From positions 62,001 through 126,000 of the forward strand of contig NZ_JAJEWJ010000006.1 of NCBI RefSeq assembly GCF_020687765.1: DNA of 64,000 nucleotides. Reading direction: 5' to 3'. The DNA is from Sphingobacterium sp. FBM7-1 (GTDB taxonomy: Bacteria > Bacteroidota > Bacteroidia > Sphingobacteriales > Sphingobacteriaceae). Position numbers and translations under genes: made by a program. How positions within the stretch are numbered: the stretch's first letter is position 1; every line of letters starts with the position of its first letter. This document shows, piece by piece, positions 34,925 through 44,708 of this stretch. Under the pieces are notes generated by a model that searched no databases, was not told where the DNA came from, and worked only from the letters and a program-made list of their open reading frames with translations.

Positions 34925-36619
34925 TTAATATCGTATCGCTTTGATATTTAATTGTAAATTCTTTTTCCCACGCCAATTATTCTCTTCAATGGTATAACAG
35001 ATGTCAAACTTATGTCCAGCATTGATCGTATCAATATATGCTGCTAATCCAAAGCCTATACATTCAAACGGTGCGGAACCATCTTGTCTTATCGTTATTT
35101 TGATATGGTTATTCCCTACAATATAGCCTGACCCTTGTACATTTCGGGTTAGCAGAAGGGGTGCCTCATTCTGTGGTCCAGACGGTTCGAATTGCTTTAA
35201 TACGCGGCAAAACTTGCTGTCGATGTCCGCCAGGTTTAGCGCGGCTTCGATCAGTACCTCTTGCTGAAGCATTTCTGGTTTGATACTATTCTGTACTACG
35301 GTTTCGAATTTTTCCTGAAATGCAGGTACATTCTCCGGGCGCATGGTGAGCCCCGCCGCATATTTATGTCCGCCATATTGTTCCAACAAATCGGCACACT
35401 CACTCAGTGCTTCATACAGGTCAAATCCCAAAACGGATCGTGCAGAACCGGCTATGTGCCCATTGGTTTGGGTAAGGATAACGGTAGGACGATAATATTT
35501 TTCCGTTAAACGGGAAGCTACAATCCCAATAACCCCTTTATGCCAGTCGGCTTTAAAAAGTACGGTAGATTTACGTTGTTTCAGTACCTCGTCGTTATCG
35601 AGAATGTCCAAAGCTTCTTCCGTAATTTTCAAATCAAAACCTTTACGTAAGGTGTTTTGGTCATCAACCGTGGTCGAATAAGCTTCGGCTTCTGCCAGCG
35701 ATTTGGAAATTAATAGTTTAACCGCGTCTTTGGCATGTTCAATACGCCCTGCGGCGTTGATACGTGGGCCGATCTGAAAGACGATCTCGCTGACGGAGAA
35801 ATGTCCACTTTTATTGGAAGATAGGTTAATAAGCGCTTGAAGACCGCAATTTGGGTTTGTGTTTAATTTCTTGAGTCCAAAATGGGTGAGAATACGATTT
35901 TCACCAGTGATGGGTACAATGTCAGAGGCTATACTTACGGCGACAAGGTCAAGATATTGATAGGCCAGTTGCATATCCATACTGTTCTTTTGAACAAACG
36001 CTTGGATTAACTTAAAACCTATGCCACATCCTGAAAGTTCTTTGTAAGGGTAGGGGCAATCGCTACGTTTGGGATCCAACACGGCTACCGCATCTGGGAT
36101 TGTCTCGCCCGGTAGGTGGTGATCTCCAATGATGAAATCAATGCCCTTCGTTTTCGCATACTTGACTTTTTCAATAGCCTTAATGCCGCAGTCAAGCGCA
36201 ATAATTAAGGAAAAGCCATTTTCTGCAGCATAATCAATACCCTGGAACGAAATACCGTACCCTTCGAGGTAGCGATCGGGAATATAGAAGGCTAAACCCG
36301 AGTGGAAGTCACGGAAAAAGCTATACACAACCGAAACAGCTGTGGTGCCATCGACATCGTAATCTCCATATATTAATATCTTCTCCTTGTTGCCTATTGC
36401 TTTTTCGATGCGGGATATGGCCTTATCCATATCTTTCATCAAAAATGGGTCGTGTAATAGATCTAAACTAGGACGAAAAAAATGTTTGGCTTGTTGATAG
36501 GTTTCGATACCGCGATGAAGAAGTAGTTCGGCGATTACAGCGTTTACACCCAACTCGCTACATAGTTTGTTGGTTTTTTTAACATTGTTTTTTGGCTTAA
36601 TCACCCATCTTTTTTGCAT
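34925..36619 (-). CDS. recJ: Single-stranded-DNA-specific exonuclease RecJ
   Basis: 564 residues. DHH phosphoesterase motifs: [10 protein letters not shown] (about 85-94), an aspartate in ALDCGIKA, and [13 protein letters not shown] (the DHH motif). The DHHA1 domain has [20 protein letters not shown] and [11 protein letters not shown]. Degrades 5'-ended single strands in recombination and mismatch repair. lptB follows 17 bases downstream on the same strand, so they are probably one transcript. Confidence 0.96.
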   Translation of the reverse strand: MQKRWVIKPKNNVKKTNKLCSELGVNAVIAELLLHRGIETYQQAKHFFRPSLDLLHDPFLMKDMDKAISRIEKAIGNKEKILIYGDYDVDGTTAVSVVYSFFRDFHSGLAFYIPDRYLEGYGISFQGIDYAAENGFSLIIALDCGIKAIEKVKYAKTKGIDFIIGDHHLPGETIPDAVAVLDPKRSDCPYPYKELSGCGIGFKLIQAFVQKNSMDMQLAYQYLDLVAVSIASDIVPITGENRILTHFGLKKLNTNPNCGLQALINLSSNKSGHFSVSEIVFQIGPRINAAGRIEHAKDAVKLLISKSLAEAEAYSTTVDDQNTLRKGFDLKITEEALDILDNDEVLKQRKSTVLFKADWHKGVIGIVASRLTEKYYRPTVILTQTNGHIAGSARSVLGFDLYEALSECADLLEQYGGHKYAAGLTMRPENVPAFQEKFETVVQNSIKPEMLQQEVLIEAALNLADIDSKFCRVLKQFEPSGPQNEAPLLLTRNVQGSGYIVGNNHIKITIRQDGSAPFECIGFGLAAYIDTINAGHKFDICYTIEENNWRGKKNLQLNIKAIRY

Positions 36620-36780
36620 ATCGTTGCCGTTGTATTAACGTGTAAATATACATTTTGTAAACCGGTTTACCTAATGAGCTGGCCCACGATAGATAGAAGG
36701 GGTTGTGACATATGGGGTTATCGTAAAATAAAAAATGGCGCATCATGTTTTTTGTTAAAAGCTTTTCGGGTGGCTCTAAA

Positions 36781-36797
36781 TATTTTTGTTAGTTTTG
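36781..36797 (+). promoter_or_regulatory. Two overlapping-range -7 elements upstream of khtT
   Basis: TATTTTTG (36781-36788) and TAGTTTTG (36790-36797) both fit TAnnTTTG exactly, 54-63 bases before the ATG. A TTTG at 36751-36754 is 26 bases upstream of the first, somewhat too far. The 231-base spacer to recJ shows no other gene. Confidence 0.45.
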
Positions 36798-36850
36798 TTT
36801 GAGACAAGTATCCCAAGAAGGATATAAACGTTTTATTTAATTTTTTTGCT

Positions 36851-37333
36851 ATGTCAATAGTTAGAGAAAGCGACTTGATTGGTATAGGTAAGAAGTACCA
36901 AATCGAGACGGAAGCTGGTGACCACATGGTTGTTGTGATCCACGATGATGGCAAACGTGAACTTTATCGTTCAGAAGGAGCCGATCAAGAGACGCACTGT
37001 GTGATGACACTTTCTGATGAGGAATCCCGCCAAGTAGCCGGTATAATCGGAGGGTTGTCTTATAAACCCAAGGCCTTGGATACTATGGAGCTGGCGTTGG
37101 ATGATTTGCGTATCGAGTGGTATAAAGTGGGGGCTCCCCGGGATGGTGTGCATAAAAGCATTGGAGAGTTGGGCGTTCGCCAACGTACCGGAGCATCCAT
37201 TATTGCAGCGATTAAGGAAGACGACACCGTCATCAATCCCGGCCCAGATTATGTGATTACACCAGAGGCAACGTTAGTCGTTGCCGGAAAGAAAGCAAAT
37301 ATTAAACTGTTGAAAGAAATCTTAACATCCTAA
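36851..37333 (+). CDS. Cation/proton antiporter regulatory subunit (KhtT-like, RCK_C domain)
   Basis: 160 residues. An N-terminal small beta domain (IVRESDLIGIGKKYQIETEA) precedes a C-terminal RCK_C/TrkA-C domain (about 85-158; GVRQRTGASIIAAIKEDDTV, then INPGPDYVI and TLVVAGKKANIKLLKEIL). This is the KhtT layout, in which the soluble subunit gates a membrane antiporter in response to nucleotides or pH. The antiporter gene follows 11 bases later. Confidence 0.85.
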   Translation: MSIVRESDLIGIGKKYQIETEAGDHMVVVIHDDGKRELYRSEGADQETHCVMTLSDEESRQVAGIIGGLSYKPKALDTMELALDDLRIEWYKVGAPRDGVHKSIGELGVRQRTGASIIAAIKEDDTVINPGPDYVITPEATLVVAGKKANIKLLKEILTS

Positions 37334-37344
37334 TTTAGTTCCCT

Positions 37345-38613
37345 ATGTTATCCCATACCCTAGTATTAGAAGTTGGTATTGCTGTATTACTAGTCGCTAT
37401 AGTCGGTTTGTTAGCCAACAAGTTGCGATTTTCAGTGATACCATTTTTTATCATCATCGGTATGGTAGTTGGACAACATGCGCCACAAATCGGGTACATT
37501 GATCTCACATTTACCGAAAGCAAGCCGTTTATTGACTTTATGGGGCGTCTAGGGGTGCTTTTTTTACTCTTTTACCTAGGGTTGGAGTTCTCGGTCGGCC
37601 GATTAATGCGATCAGGGAAATCCATCGTGACGGGTGGATTGGTGTATGTTTTCCTCAATTTTATATCGGGTGTTCTAATCGGCTGGCTGATGGATTTGCC
37701 CTTTAAGGAAATGATGGTGCTTTGTGGTGTCATGACTAGCTCTTCGACAGCAATTGTCGCCAAAGTCCTTACGGATTTGAAACGTACGGCAAATCCCGAG
37801 ACCGAGATTATTATGGGAATGATCATGTTTGATGATCTTTTTATCGCCATGCATATCTCATTTCTCTCTGGTTTGATTCTAACCGGGGGAACCTCTTTTT
37901 GGTCCGTACTCGGGACATCCCTCCTCGCACTAGTGTTTATTTTGGCCTTTTTGGTATTAGGTAGAAAGCTTGTTCCGGCCATCGATCGGCTTTTACAGGA
38001 TAAGTCTCCTGAATTATTTATTCTGATCATATTTAGTCTGTTGTTTCTGATTGCTGGTTTTTCCGAAACAATACATGTTGCCGAGGCAATCGGTGCGCTG
38101 ATGGCGGGGCTGGTTTTTGCAGATTCGCGTTACCTGAGGAAGATAGAAGGTGTTATTGCTCCATATCGTGATTTTTTCGGCGCAATGTTCTTTTTTAGTT
38201 TTGGGTTGTCCATTGATATGTATACGTTGGGAGGTGCTGTGGGCTGGGCTACACTGGCCGCGGTGGTTACTATCATTGGTAACGTAGCCTCGGGGTATTT
38301 TGCCGCGCGGTTTGCAGGCAGAAAGCCGAAAGCATCGTTTGATATCGGTTTCACGCTTTCTGCAAGGGGTGAGTTTTCGATTATTATGGCTAATATAGGC
38401 AAAGCAGGCGGCCTGCTGCCTGTTCTCCAATCGTTCGTGGTTGTCTATGTGCTTATCTTGTCTATCGTATCGCCCTTATTGACCAAAGAGTCTCGTACGC
38501 TATGGGCGGCATTGTTCGGGAAAGACGAAGCGTCTTTAAAACAGAAAAAGACGCTGGAGCAATTGGAACAATCGGTTGGAAATAGAGGAATAGAGGATAG
38601 GGATCTTACATAA
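37345..38613 (+). CDS. CPA2-family K+(Na+)/H+ antiporter membrane subunit (KhtU-like)
   Basis: 422 residues, about 12 membrane helices, Na_H_exchanger fold. Conserved pieces: LGVLFLLFYLGLEFSVGRLM, the ion-site region MTSSSTAIVAKVL and MIMFDDLFIAMHI, and GFTLSARGEFSIIMANIG. It has no C-terminal TrkA-N domain, consistent with regulation by the separate KhtT-like protein. Its 3' end overlaps the convergent SufT-like gene by 8 bases. Confidence 0.88.
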   Translation: MLSHTLVLEVGIAVLLVAIVGLLANKLRFSVIPFFIIIGMVVGQHAPQIGYIDLTFTESKPFIDFMGRLGVLFLLFYLGLEFSVGRLMRSGKSIVTGGLVYVFLNFISGVLIGWLMDLPFKEMMVLCGVMTSSSTAIVAKVLTDLKRTANPETEIIMGMIMFDDLFIAMHISFLSGLILTGGTSFWSVLGTSLLALVFILAFLVLGRKLVPAIDRLLQDKSPELFILIIFSLLFLIAGFSETIHVAEAIGALMAGLVFADSRYLRKIEGVIAPYRDFFGAMFFFSFGLSIDMYTLGGAVGWATLAAVVTIIGNVASGYFAARFAGRKPKASFDIGFTLSARGEFSIIMANIGKAGGLLPVLQSFVVVYVLILSIVSPLLTKESRTLWAALFGKDEASLKQKKTLEQLEQSVGNRGIEDRDLT

Positions 38614-38938
38614 ATCCTAACTCCAACTTTGCTTCTTCGCTCATCATATCCCGATTCCACGGTGGATCGAAAGTAAGTTCTACAAGCGCTTCTTTGACTC
38701 CGGGTATGGCAGCAACTTTGCGCTGCACCTCTTCCATTATTTCGCCCGCAACAGGACATCCGGGAGCGGTCAGGGTCATAACAACCTTCGCAATACCTTC
38801 TTCCTTGGTGATAATCTCATATACTAATCCTAAATCAACAATGTTTGCCGGTTTAAGCTCGGGATCATACACCGTTTCGAGTTGCTCCCGAATGGCGGGT
38901 GCTAAGTTCAGTTTGTCTATAACGATAATATTGCTCAT
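38606..38938 (-). CDS. SufT-like/MIP18-family (DUF59) iron-sulfur assembly factor
   Basis: 110 residues. The DUF59 fold has VYDPELKPANIVDLGLVYEI (DPE and DLG motifs), MTLTAPGCPVAGEIMEEVQR with the conserved cysteine after TAPG, and FDPPWNRDMMSEEAKLELG at the end. Family members help mature Fe-S proteins. The rest of the suf genes are not here. Its ATG overlaps the stop of the glycosyltransferase (38935-38938). Confidence 0.88.
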   Translation of the reverse strand: MSNIIVIDKLNLAPAIREQLETVYDPELKPANIVDLGLVYEIITKEEGIAKVVMTLTAPGCPVAGEIMEEVQRKVAAIPGVKEALVELTFDPPWNRDMMSEEAKLELGFM

Positions 38939-40083
38939 TCTTTTATTATTTGATGGTAAAGATCTGTCAATTGCGTCATGACAGCAGTTTTTGTAAATTT
39001 ATCTTTATAACGCAAATAGGCGTTCTCAACAATGTCGTCTTTTTTATTCGAATTTTCAAATTTTTCTATAGCCGATAATAAACTGCTCGGTTGGTAGGGG
39101 TCAAACAGCCAGCCGGTTTCGTTGGGTATAATAATGTCTGGGATCGCGCCCAATTGGCTGGCTATAATGGGAGTCCGGGTTGCCATGCCCTCCAGGATGG
39201 TTAAGGGAACTGCACCTTCATAACAGACAGAGGGAACGATCAATGCTTGGCTACTTGCGACTATTTGCATGGTTTCCTTTTTGCTTTTTTGCCCTACTAG
39301 TGAGATGTTATCACAGCCCTTAATCATATCGCTAACCGTTTTCGTAAGCGGACCCTCTCCGACAACTTTTAATTGCTTGTCACTGCCTTTTAACGCGGCA
39401 ACCAGCTCTACAATACCTTTTTCCGCAGATAGTCTACCAACAAATACATAATAATTGTCCCGAGGTGAATCTGCGGTTCGGATGTCAACAAAGTTGGGCT
39501 TTACGGTAAATTGTTTGGGGGTGAATTGCTTCCCGGATGACAAGAAAAGTTGTTTAGAAAAATCTGTCAGTACGATGAAACGATTTACGGATTGCCATGT
39601 GTCTATTTTCCAGTGTAAAAAGTGCGTACAGGCCGTCGCAAAGGTTTTGATACGGGAATGGTCCAATATGCCCAGTCTTATGCCTTTCCAAGGAAAGTTT
39701 TTGGTTAAGCTGTCGAGGTAGAGTTTCCCCTGAAAAAACAGTGTGGCAGACGGACAGAGTAGTCGAAAATTATGTAAAGTCATGACGACCGGAATGCCTT
39801 GTTTTTTTATTGTCCGAATTACCGCAGGGCCGGAGGCATAATGCATATTATGGATATGAACCACATCTGGAACAAAATCCTGGATACGTTTTTTTATTTT
39901 GTAAATAGCATAGATGTTCCACGGGTATGCTAAAAATTGTAAAGCCCCCCGCCATCCTTTTCTATTACGAAAGGTTATGGTGCTAACAGTATGGTCTTTT
40001 TTTAATTCTTCCACTTCCTGTCGAAACACGATGTCTTCGCCGCCAGCATGTTGATAGAAATTGTGAATAATAAGGATACGCAT
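38935..40083 (-). CDS. Glycosyltransferase family 4 protein
   Basis: 382 residues, GT-B fold. The N-domain starts MRILIIHNFYQHAGGEDIVF with HIHNMHYASGPAVI. The donor domain has FVGRLSAEKGIVELVAAL and the EX7E motif in CYEGAVPLTILEGMA. Adds a sugar from a nucleotide or lipid donor to an unknown acceptor, probably in envelope polysaccharide synthesis. It lies alone, without other polysaccharide genes. Confidence 0.88.
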   Translation of the reverse strand: MRILIIHNFYQHAGGEDIVFRQEVEELKKDHTVSTITFRNRKGWRGALQFLAYPWNIYAIYKIKKRIQDFVPDVVHIHNMHYASGPAVIRTIKKQGIPVVMTLHNFRLLCPSATLFFQGKLYLDSLTKNFPWKGIRLGILDHSRIKTFATACTHFLHWKIDTWQSVNRFIVLTDFSKQLFLSSGKQFTPKQFTVKPNFVDIRTADSPRDNYYVFVGRLSAEKGIVELVAALKGSDKQLKVVGEGPLTKTVSDMIKGCDNISLVGQKSKKETMQIVASSQALIVPSVCYEGAVPLTILEGMATRTPIIASQLGAIPDIIIPNETGWLFDPYQPSSLLSAIEKFENSNKKDDIVENAYLRYKDKFTKTAVMTQLTDLYHQIIKE

Positions 40084-40100
40084 GTTGCATCGGGTTTATG

Positions 40101-40108
40101 CAAAGATA
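40101..40108 (-). promoter_or_regulatory. -7 promoter element for the glycosyltransferase gene
   Basis: Minus-strand TATCTTTG, an exact TAnnTTTG match, 17 bases before the ATG at 40083. Confidence 0.4.
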
Positions 40109-40152
40109 GTATTTCCCAATTTATCCTTATCTTCGCCTATCATTATTTAGCT

Positions 40153-41130
40153 ATGTTCCAAGAGTTATTACACGCAAAAGCTTTTCAGAATTATGTAGAA
40201 AAAGCTGATTTCCCCTCATATCCTGAACATTTGTATGACCCAATTCGTTACATATTGTCGCTTTCTGGTAAGCGGATTCGTCCCTTGCTGGTATTAATGG
40301 GTGCAGAGCTTTTCGATAAAAATGTGGTGGAAGCAGCCTTGCCTGCAAGTGCCGCCATCGAGTATTTCCATAATTTCTCACTTATCCATGATGATATTAT
40401 GGATGTTGCACCATTACGCCGAGGAAAACCTACTGTACACAAAAAATGGAACAATAACATCGCTATATTATCTGGCGATGCTTTGCTCATTAAGGCCTAT
40501 CAAGAATTGGCGAAATGTCCGACGGATACAATCCCTGATCTGTTACAATTATTTAATACCACTTCTTTGGCGGTTTGTGAAGGGCAGCAATATGATATGG
40601 ATTTCGAAAAGCGTATAAAGGTAACCGAGGCGGAGTATATCGATATGATAAGACTCAAAACATCGGTATTATTGGGCTGCGCGCTCCAAATGGGTGCTAT
40701 TATAGCCGGAGCAGATGAGCGATCGCAGATGTTGCTTTATGATTTTGGGGTGAATCTGGGAGTCGCTTTCCAGTTGCAAGACGACATATTGGACGTGTAC
40801 GGAAACCCTCAGAGTTTTGGTAAACAGATTGGAGGGGACATTCTATCCAATAAAAAAACGATTCTCTTTGTAAAGCTACAGGAGCTTATTTCTCCATCAG
40901 ATCAGGATACGTTAGCGTATTTAATGGCATGTACGGTGGATGTGGAACCAAAAAAGGTAGACAAAATGATGGCGTTGTATGCTAAATACGATATAAAAGC
41001 GTTAGCTATATATCAGAAAGAAAAATTTACGACTATTGCTTACGAAAAGCTGAAGGATATCACGGTAAAAGAATCGGAGAAAAACGCACTTTTTTCGTTA
41101 GCAGACGCTTTAATGCATCGGGTGCAATAG
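40153..41130 (+). CDS. Polyprenyl (geranylgeranyl-type) diphosphate synthase
   Basis: 325 residues from ATG 40153 (MFQELLHAKAFQNYVEKADF). An open frame from 40048 adds 35 residues without family likeness and overlaps the divergent promoter region. First Asp-rich motif HDDIMD (79-84), preceded by FSLI, with phenylalanine at -5 and no two-residue insertion, as in type I GGPP synthases. Second motif QLQDDILDVYG is near residue 209. The product chain length is inferred and uncertain. Confidence 0.92.
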   Translation: MFQELLHAKAFQNYVEKADFPSYPEHLYDPIRYILSLSGKRIRPLLVLMGAELFDKNVVEAALPASAAIEYFHNFSLIHDDIMDVAPLRRGKPTVHKKWNNNIAILSGDALLIKAYQELAKCPTDTIPDLLQLFNTTSLAVCEGQQYDMDFEKRIKVTEAEYIDMIRLKTSVLLGCALQMGAIIAGADERSQMLLYDFGVNLGVAFQLQDDILDVYGNPQSFGKQIGGDILSNKKTILFVKLQELISPSDQDTLAYLMACTVDVEPKKVDKMMALYAKYDIKALAIYQKEKFTTIAYEKLKDITVKESEKNALFSLADALMHRVQ

Positions 41131-41214
41131 GGTTTTCGTTTTAAAATTGATAAAACTTTAGAATTTTTAGTAATTTGTCGAGATATCAACATATAAAAAA
41201 AAGTTAAGTGGCGC

Positions 41215-41997
41215 ATGGCAGATATGGAACCGGTAAAAATAACGATATTTCAAGCATACTTATTTTGGGAAAATGTAGAGAAGAATTTGAATAATTTATC
41301 TCTCCGTTTATCCGGCCTGAAAGAAAAAACAGACTTAATTTTATTGCCCGAAATGTTCAATACCGGCTTCACCGTCAACGTTGAAAAATGTGCCGAGAAG
41401 ATGGATGGCCCCACGATGCATTGGATGTATGAACATGCCAAAGCGTATAATTGTGTAGTGGCAGGCACATTGATCATTGTAGAAAACGGCCATTATTACA
41501 ACCGTTTTGTATGGATGTCCCCTGATGGAAGCTTTGTACATTACGACAAACGCCATTTATTTGGGATGGCAGGCGAAAATAAGGTCTTTACGCCCGGGAA
41601 TTCGCGTATTGTTTTAAATCTCAAAGGATGGCGGGTGTGTCCTATGGTATGCTACGACTTGCGTTTTCCGGTGTGGTCCCGGAATTTAGGCAACTCCTAT
41701 GACCTGCTCGTTTACACGGCATCATGGCCTGATAAACGTTCCGCACATTGGCGGGCACTTGTTCCGGCCCGTGCTATTGAAAATCAGGCTTATGTAATCG
41801 GCGTGAACCGCGTAGGCTATGATGGGAATGAAATTTATTATTCTGGTGGATCAATGTGTATTTCTCCCAATGGGGACGTGGTCTATTATAAACCGGAAGA
41901 CGAGGATTTGTATACGTTTACTTTGAATCCAGCAGAGTTAATCAAATCCCGGGAACGATTCCCGTTTTTGGCGGATGCAGATAATTTTTCTATATAA
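41215..41997 (+). CDS. Nitrilase-superfamily amidohydrolase (omega-amidase/YafV-like)
   Basis: 260 residues. The Glu-Lys-Cys triad is visible: E46 in LILLPEMFNTGF, K near 113 in HYDKRHLFGMAGE, and C near 146 in VCPMVCYDLRFPVW. The TYSAxWP-like segment (TASWPDKRSAHWRALVPARA) matches the YafV/omega-amidase branch, which hydrolyses alpha-ketoglutaramate and related amides. Start codon may be here or three codons later (41224). Confidence 0.88.
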   Translation: MADMEPVKITIFQAYLFWENVEKNLNNLSLRLSGLKEKTDLILLPEMFNTGFTVNVEKCAEKMDGPTMHWMYEHAKAYNCVVAGTLIIVENGHYYNRFVWMSPDGSFVHYDKRHLFGMAGENKVFTPGNSRIVLNLKGWRVCPMVCYDLRFPVWSRNLGNSYDLLVYTASWPDKRSAHWRALVPARAIENQAYVIGVNRVGYDGNEIYYSGGSMCISPNGDVVYYKPEDEDLYTFTLNPAELIKSRERFPFLADADNFSI

Positions 41998-42033
41998 CGG
42001 TATACATTTTAAAAAGGAAAAATCGAGGTAGTC

Positions 42034-42432
42034 TTAATACGGTCTATTTAAGATTGCTGATTGGATAACAGCTTCGCGTAGATCGAAAGACACCACTTCT
42101 TTCTTTTCTTCTTCTTCTTCGTTGGTTTTAGTAATCGTTAATTTTTCTTGATTTACTGCAGGTCGTTTTTTATCTGATTTTTTTTGGGGTTTATCCACTC
42201 GTTCGAAGAAAGATGTGGTGTCTCTTGGTGAAGTAACCTTAGGAATGGGCGTAGCTATTACCGGTTCCGTAGTGGTTGTGTGTACGGGAGGTTGTTCTCT
42301 TGCTGTAGGAGGGAGAGGGGCTTGCATTTGAGGTATACGCCGACGGGCTTTCTCTTGCTCTTTCTGGAATTCCGAGTAGATTTTATAAATCACTCCTCCT
42401 ATAATTAATAATGCAGGTAAAAAGTTATCCAT
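42034..42432 (-). CDS. Small membrane-anchored protein of unknown function
   Basis: 132 residues: one N-terminal hydrophobic helix (about 3-18, NFLPALLIIGGVIYKIY), then a charged, proline-rich segment (PQMQAPLPPTAREQPPVHTT) and a lysine/glutamate-rich region, ending SFDLREAVIQSAILNRPY. No enzymatic motif. The tail resembles short conserved ends of Bacteroidota-specific proteins, but I cannot name it. Divergent from the marR gene. Confidence 0.6.
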   Translation of the reverse strand: MDNFLPALLIIGGVIYKIYSEFQKEQEKARRRIPQMQAPLPPTAREQPPVHTTTTEPVIATPIPKVTSPRDTTSFFERVDKPQKKSDKKRPAVNQEKLTITKTNEEEEEKKEVVSFDLREAVIQSAILNRPY

Positions 42433-42547
42433 AATACTAATTTAATTAAAATTAAGAAAAGAAACTGAAATATTCGATTTTATTTGCATTCTACTGAGTT
42501 TTTTGGTTTGTTTGTATATACAATTATTCTAACCCATATTATCCGAC

Positions 42548-42988
42548 ATGAATGACAATATTGACGACACCGAAGAATTTTTTTCTTTCTTAACCGGAAA
42601 AGCCTACGCTGCATTGGGCAGGCGCTTACAAAGAAACCTCAAAGACGAAGGGGTAAACATCACTTCGGAGCAATGGTCACTCTTATATTATTTGTGGATG
42701 GAAGAGGGACGGACCCAACAAGAACTGGCCTGTTTAACCTTCCGCGATAAACCGAGCGTATCTCGTCTAATTAATAACTTGGAAAAGCTTAAACTGGTAA
42801 TTCGCGTCACGGATAAGGAAGATAAGCGTACAAACCTCATCTTTTTGACCAAACAAGGGCGGCAAATGAAAGACGCCTGTCTGCGTCAAGCAAAGAAAAC
42901 CATTGATCAAGCCCTGGACGGTGTAACCCGCGAAGATATGATAAAGGCACGCAACACGCTAGATGTCTTGTACAGTAATTTGTCATGA
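42548..42988 (+). CDS. MarR-family transcriptional regulator
   Basis: 146 residues with a winged helix-turn-helix. Helix pair RTQQELACLTFRDKPSVSRL and NNLEKLKLVIRVTDKEDKRT (the wing) are classic MarR. Its 3' end lies three bases from the convergent GltB-like gene. The divergent spacer (115 bases) is the natural place for its operator, but I see no clear palindrome there. Confidence 0.9.
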   Translation: MNDNIDDTEEFFSFLTGKAYAALGRRLQRNLKDEGVNITSEQWSLLYYLWMEEGRTQQELACLTFRDKPSVSRLINNLEKLKLVIRVTDKEDKRTNLIFLTKQGRQMKDACLRQAKKTIDQALDGVTREDMIKARNTLDVLYSNLS

Positions 42989-42991
42989 GCG

Positions 42992-44542
42992 TCAAATCTC
43001 TTGAGGTTCAAATGCACTCCGGCTATCGACTAACTTACCGGTGTCCTTAAAGTAAATTTCCTGAAAACTTAGGGTAGTTACGCTGTCTACTTTTCGGAAA
43101 AATTTGTCTGCCGACACGTCAGCCATTGTTTTAAAACCACACGCTTCCATTATTTCTACAGTAGCGCGCAGTGTATTACGATGAAACTGTGCCACACGTA
43201 TGTATTTATCTTCCACATCAAGCGCTTTGTATAGATGAGGCCGTTGCGTAGCTACACCAACCGGACAAACATCCTCATTGCATTTTAAAGCCTGGATACA
43301 GCCGAGGGCAAACATCATTCCGCGTGCGCTATAACAGGCGTCCGCACCCAAAGCCATCACTTTTAATAAGTCAAAACCCGTTACAATACGCCCGGAAACA
43401 ATTAGCTTTATATGTTTTTTTAGTCCGAATTTGATGAGTGTTGTTGTTACGAAGGATAGTGCCTCATATAAAGGCATGCCAAGATGGTCTGTAAACTCTA
43501 GTGGTGCTGCGCCGGTTCCACCTTCTGCGCCGTCTACGGCTATAAAGTCTGGAAATATCTGGGTGGTAAGCATGGCATTACAAATATCGATAAACTCCTG
43601 TTTATCGCCTATACACAATTTAAAGCCCACCGGTTTGTACCCGGATAGTTCCCGTAATTGTTGGATGAAATTTATCATGCCCTCAGGCGTGCTGAAAGCA
43701 CTATGTGCGGGCGGTGACATTACATCCGTTCCCGGAACAACATGACGAATTGCAGCTACTTCGGGTGTGTTTTTTGCAGCCGGTAATATACCGCCGTGCC
43801 CCGGTTTTGCTCCTTGTGATAATTTTAGCTCAATCATTTTTACATAAGGACGTGTCGCCTTTTCCGTAAATAATTCCGCATCAAACATGCCCATTTCATC
43901 ACGGCAACCGAAATATCCCGTACCAATTTGCCAAATTAAATCCCCGCCATTGATGTGGTAGGGACTTATTCCCCCTTCTCCGGTATTATGCGTAAAATGT
44001 TGTAAAGCGGCTCCCTTATTCAGTGCCGTAATGGCCGTTTTACTGAGTGCACCATAACTCATCGCCGAGACATTGAAAACACTGAGACTATAAGGCTGCT
44101 TACAAAAAGCGTTGCCAACGGTCGTCCGTAAATCGTGATTTTCAATATGACAGGGGAAAATAGAATGGGCAACCCACTCATTACCGATTGCTTGCGGATC
44201 GGACTGCATACCGAATGCTACCGTTTCTCGTTCATTTTTTGAACGTTGGTATACAATGGAGCGTTGGCGGCGGTTAAAAGGCCGTCCATCCGTATCGGAT
44301 TCCCAAAAATACTGACGCATCTCCGGACGAATGCTTTCAAAGAAAAATCGAAAATAACCTAGAATAGGGTAGTTGCGTAGTATGGCATGCCGACTTTGAT
44401 AGCTGTTGTAAAAAGCAAGTATCATCAACGGAAACGGGATAGTAAGTAACCAAAACCAACGAGGTGTAAAGATAACACCGAATGAGAAGATGATGAGGTT
44501 GATGACAACTATCGTTAACAGAATAAGTTTTCTAACTGCCAT
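42992..44542 (-). CDS. Membrane-anchored FMN-binding glutamate synthase-like protein
   Basis: 516 residues. Two N-terminal helices (about 5-22 and 28-45) are followed by a glutamate-synthase FMN domain (NVSAMSYGALSKTAITALNK; GAKPGHGGILPAAKNT; DGAEGGTGAAPLEF). The Cys pattern C-x5-C-x4-C in CIQALKCNEDVCP is the 3Fe-4S site of GltB. The glutaminase domain and GltD are absent, so it is not classical GOGAT. It likely uses an amino-acid or archaeal-type electron path, but the reaction is unknown. Confidence 0.85.
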   Translation of the reverse strand: MAVRKLILLTIVVINLIIFSFGVIFTPRWFWLLTIPFPLMILAFYNSYQSRHAILRNYPILGYFRFFFESIRPEMRQYFWESDTDGRPFNRRQRSIVYQRSKNERETVAFGMQSDPQAIGNEWVAHSIFPCHIENHDLRTTVGNAFCKQPYSLSVFNVSAMSYGALSKTAITALNKGAALQHFTHNTGEGGISPYHINGGDLIWQIGTGYFGCRDEMGMFDAELFTEKATRPYVKMIELKLSQGAKPGHGGILPAAKNTPEVAAIRHVVPGTDVMSPPAHSAFSTPEGMINFIQQLRELSGYKPVGFKLCIGDKQEFIDICNAMLTTQIFPDFIAVDGAEGGTGAAPLEFTDHLGMPLYEALSFVTTTLIKFGLKKHIKLIVSGRIVTGFDLLKVMALGADACYSARGMMFALGCIQALKCNEDVCPVGVATQRPHLYKALDVEDKYIRVAQFHRNTLRATVEIMEACGFKTMADVSADKFFRKVDSVTTLSFQEIYFKDTGKLVDSRSAFEPQEI

Positions 44543-44639
44543 AATTTGTATCGTATATTTACGGTGTGTAACCGCCTTATGAACAGCAAACTGCGCGCCA
44601 TTATACTCCCGTCAGGCAGTTGCTGTACAAAATTATGAA

Positions 44640-44666
44640 GTTATTTCTTCAAAGTGAAGAAATAAC
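44640..44666 (-). terminator. Likely terminator hairpin after the DUF2520 gene
   Basis: Perfect 11-bp stem (44640-44650 with 44656-44666), five-base loop, 43 bases downstream of the DUF2520 stop in the minus direction. The following minus-strand bases (TTCATAATTTTG) have only a weak T tract, so it may be a stabiliser rather than a terminator. Confidence 0.45.
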
Positions 44667-44708
44667 CCGCTTCGCAGAAGATTTACCGGTTTGTTAATAT
44701 TTTGGTAA

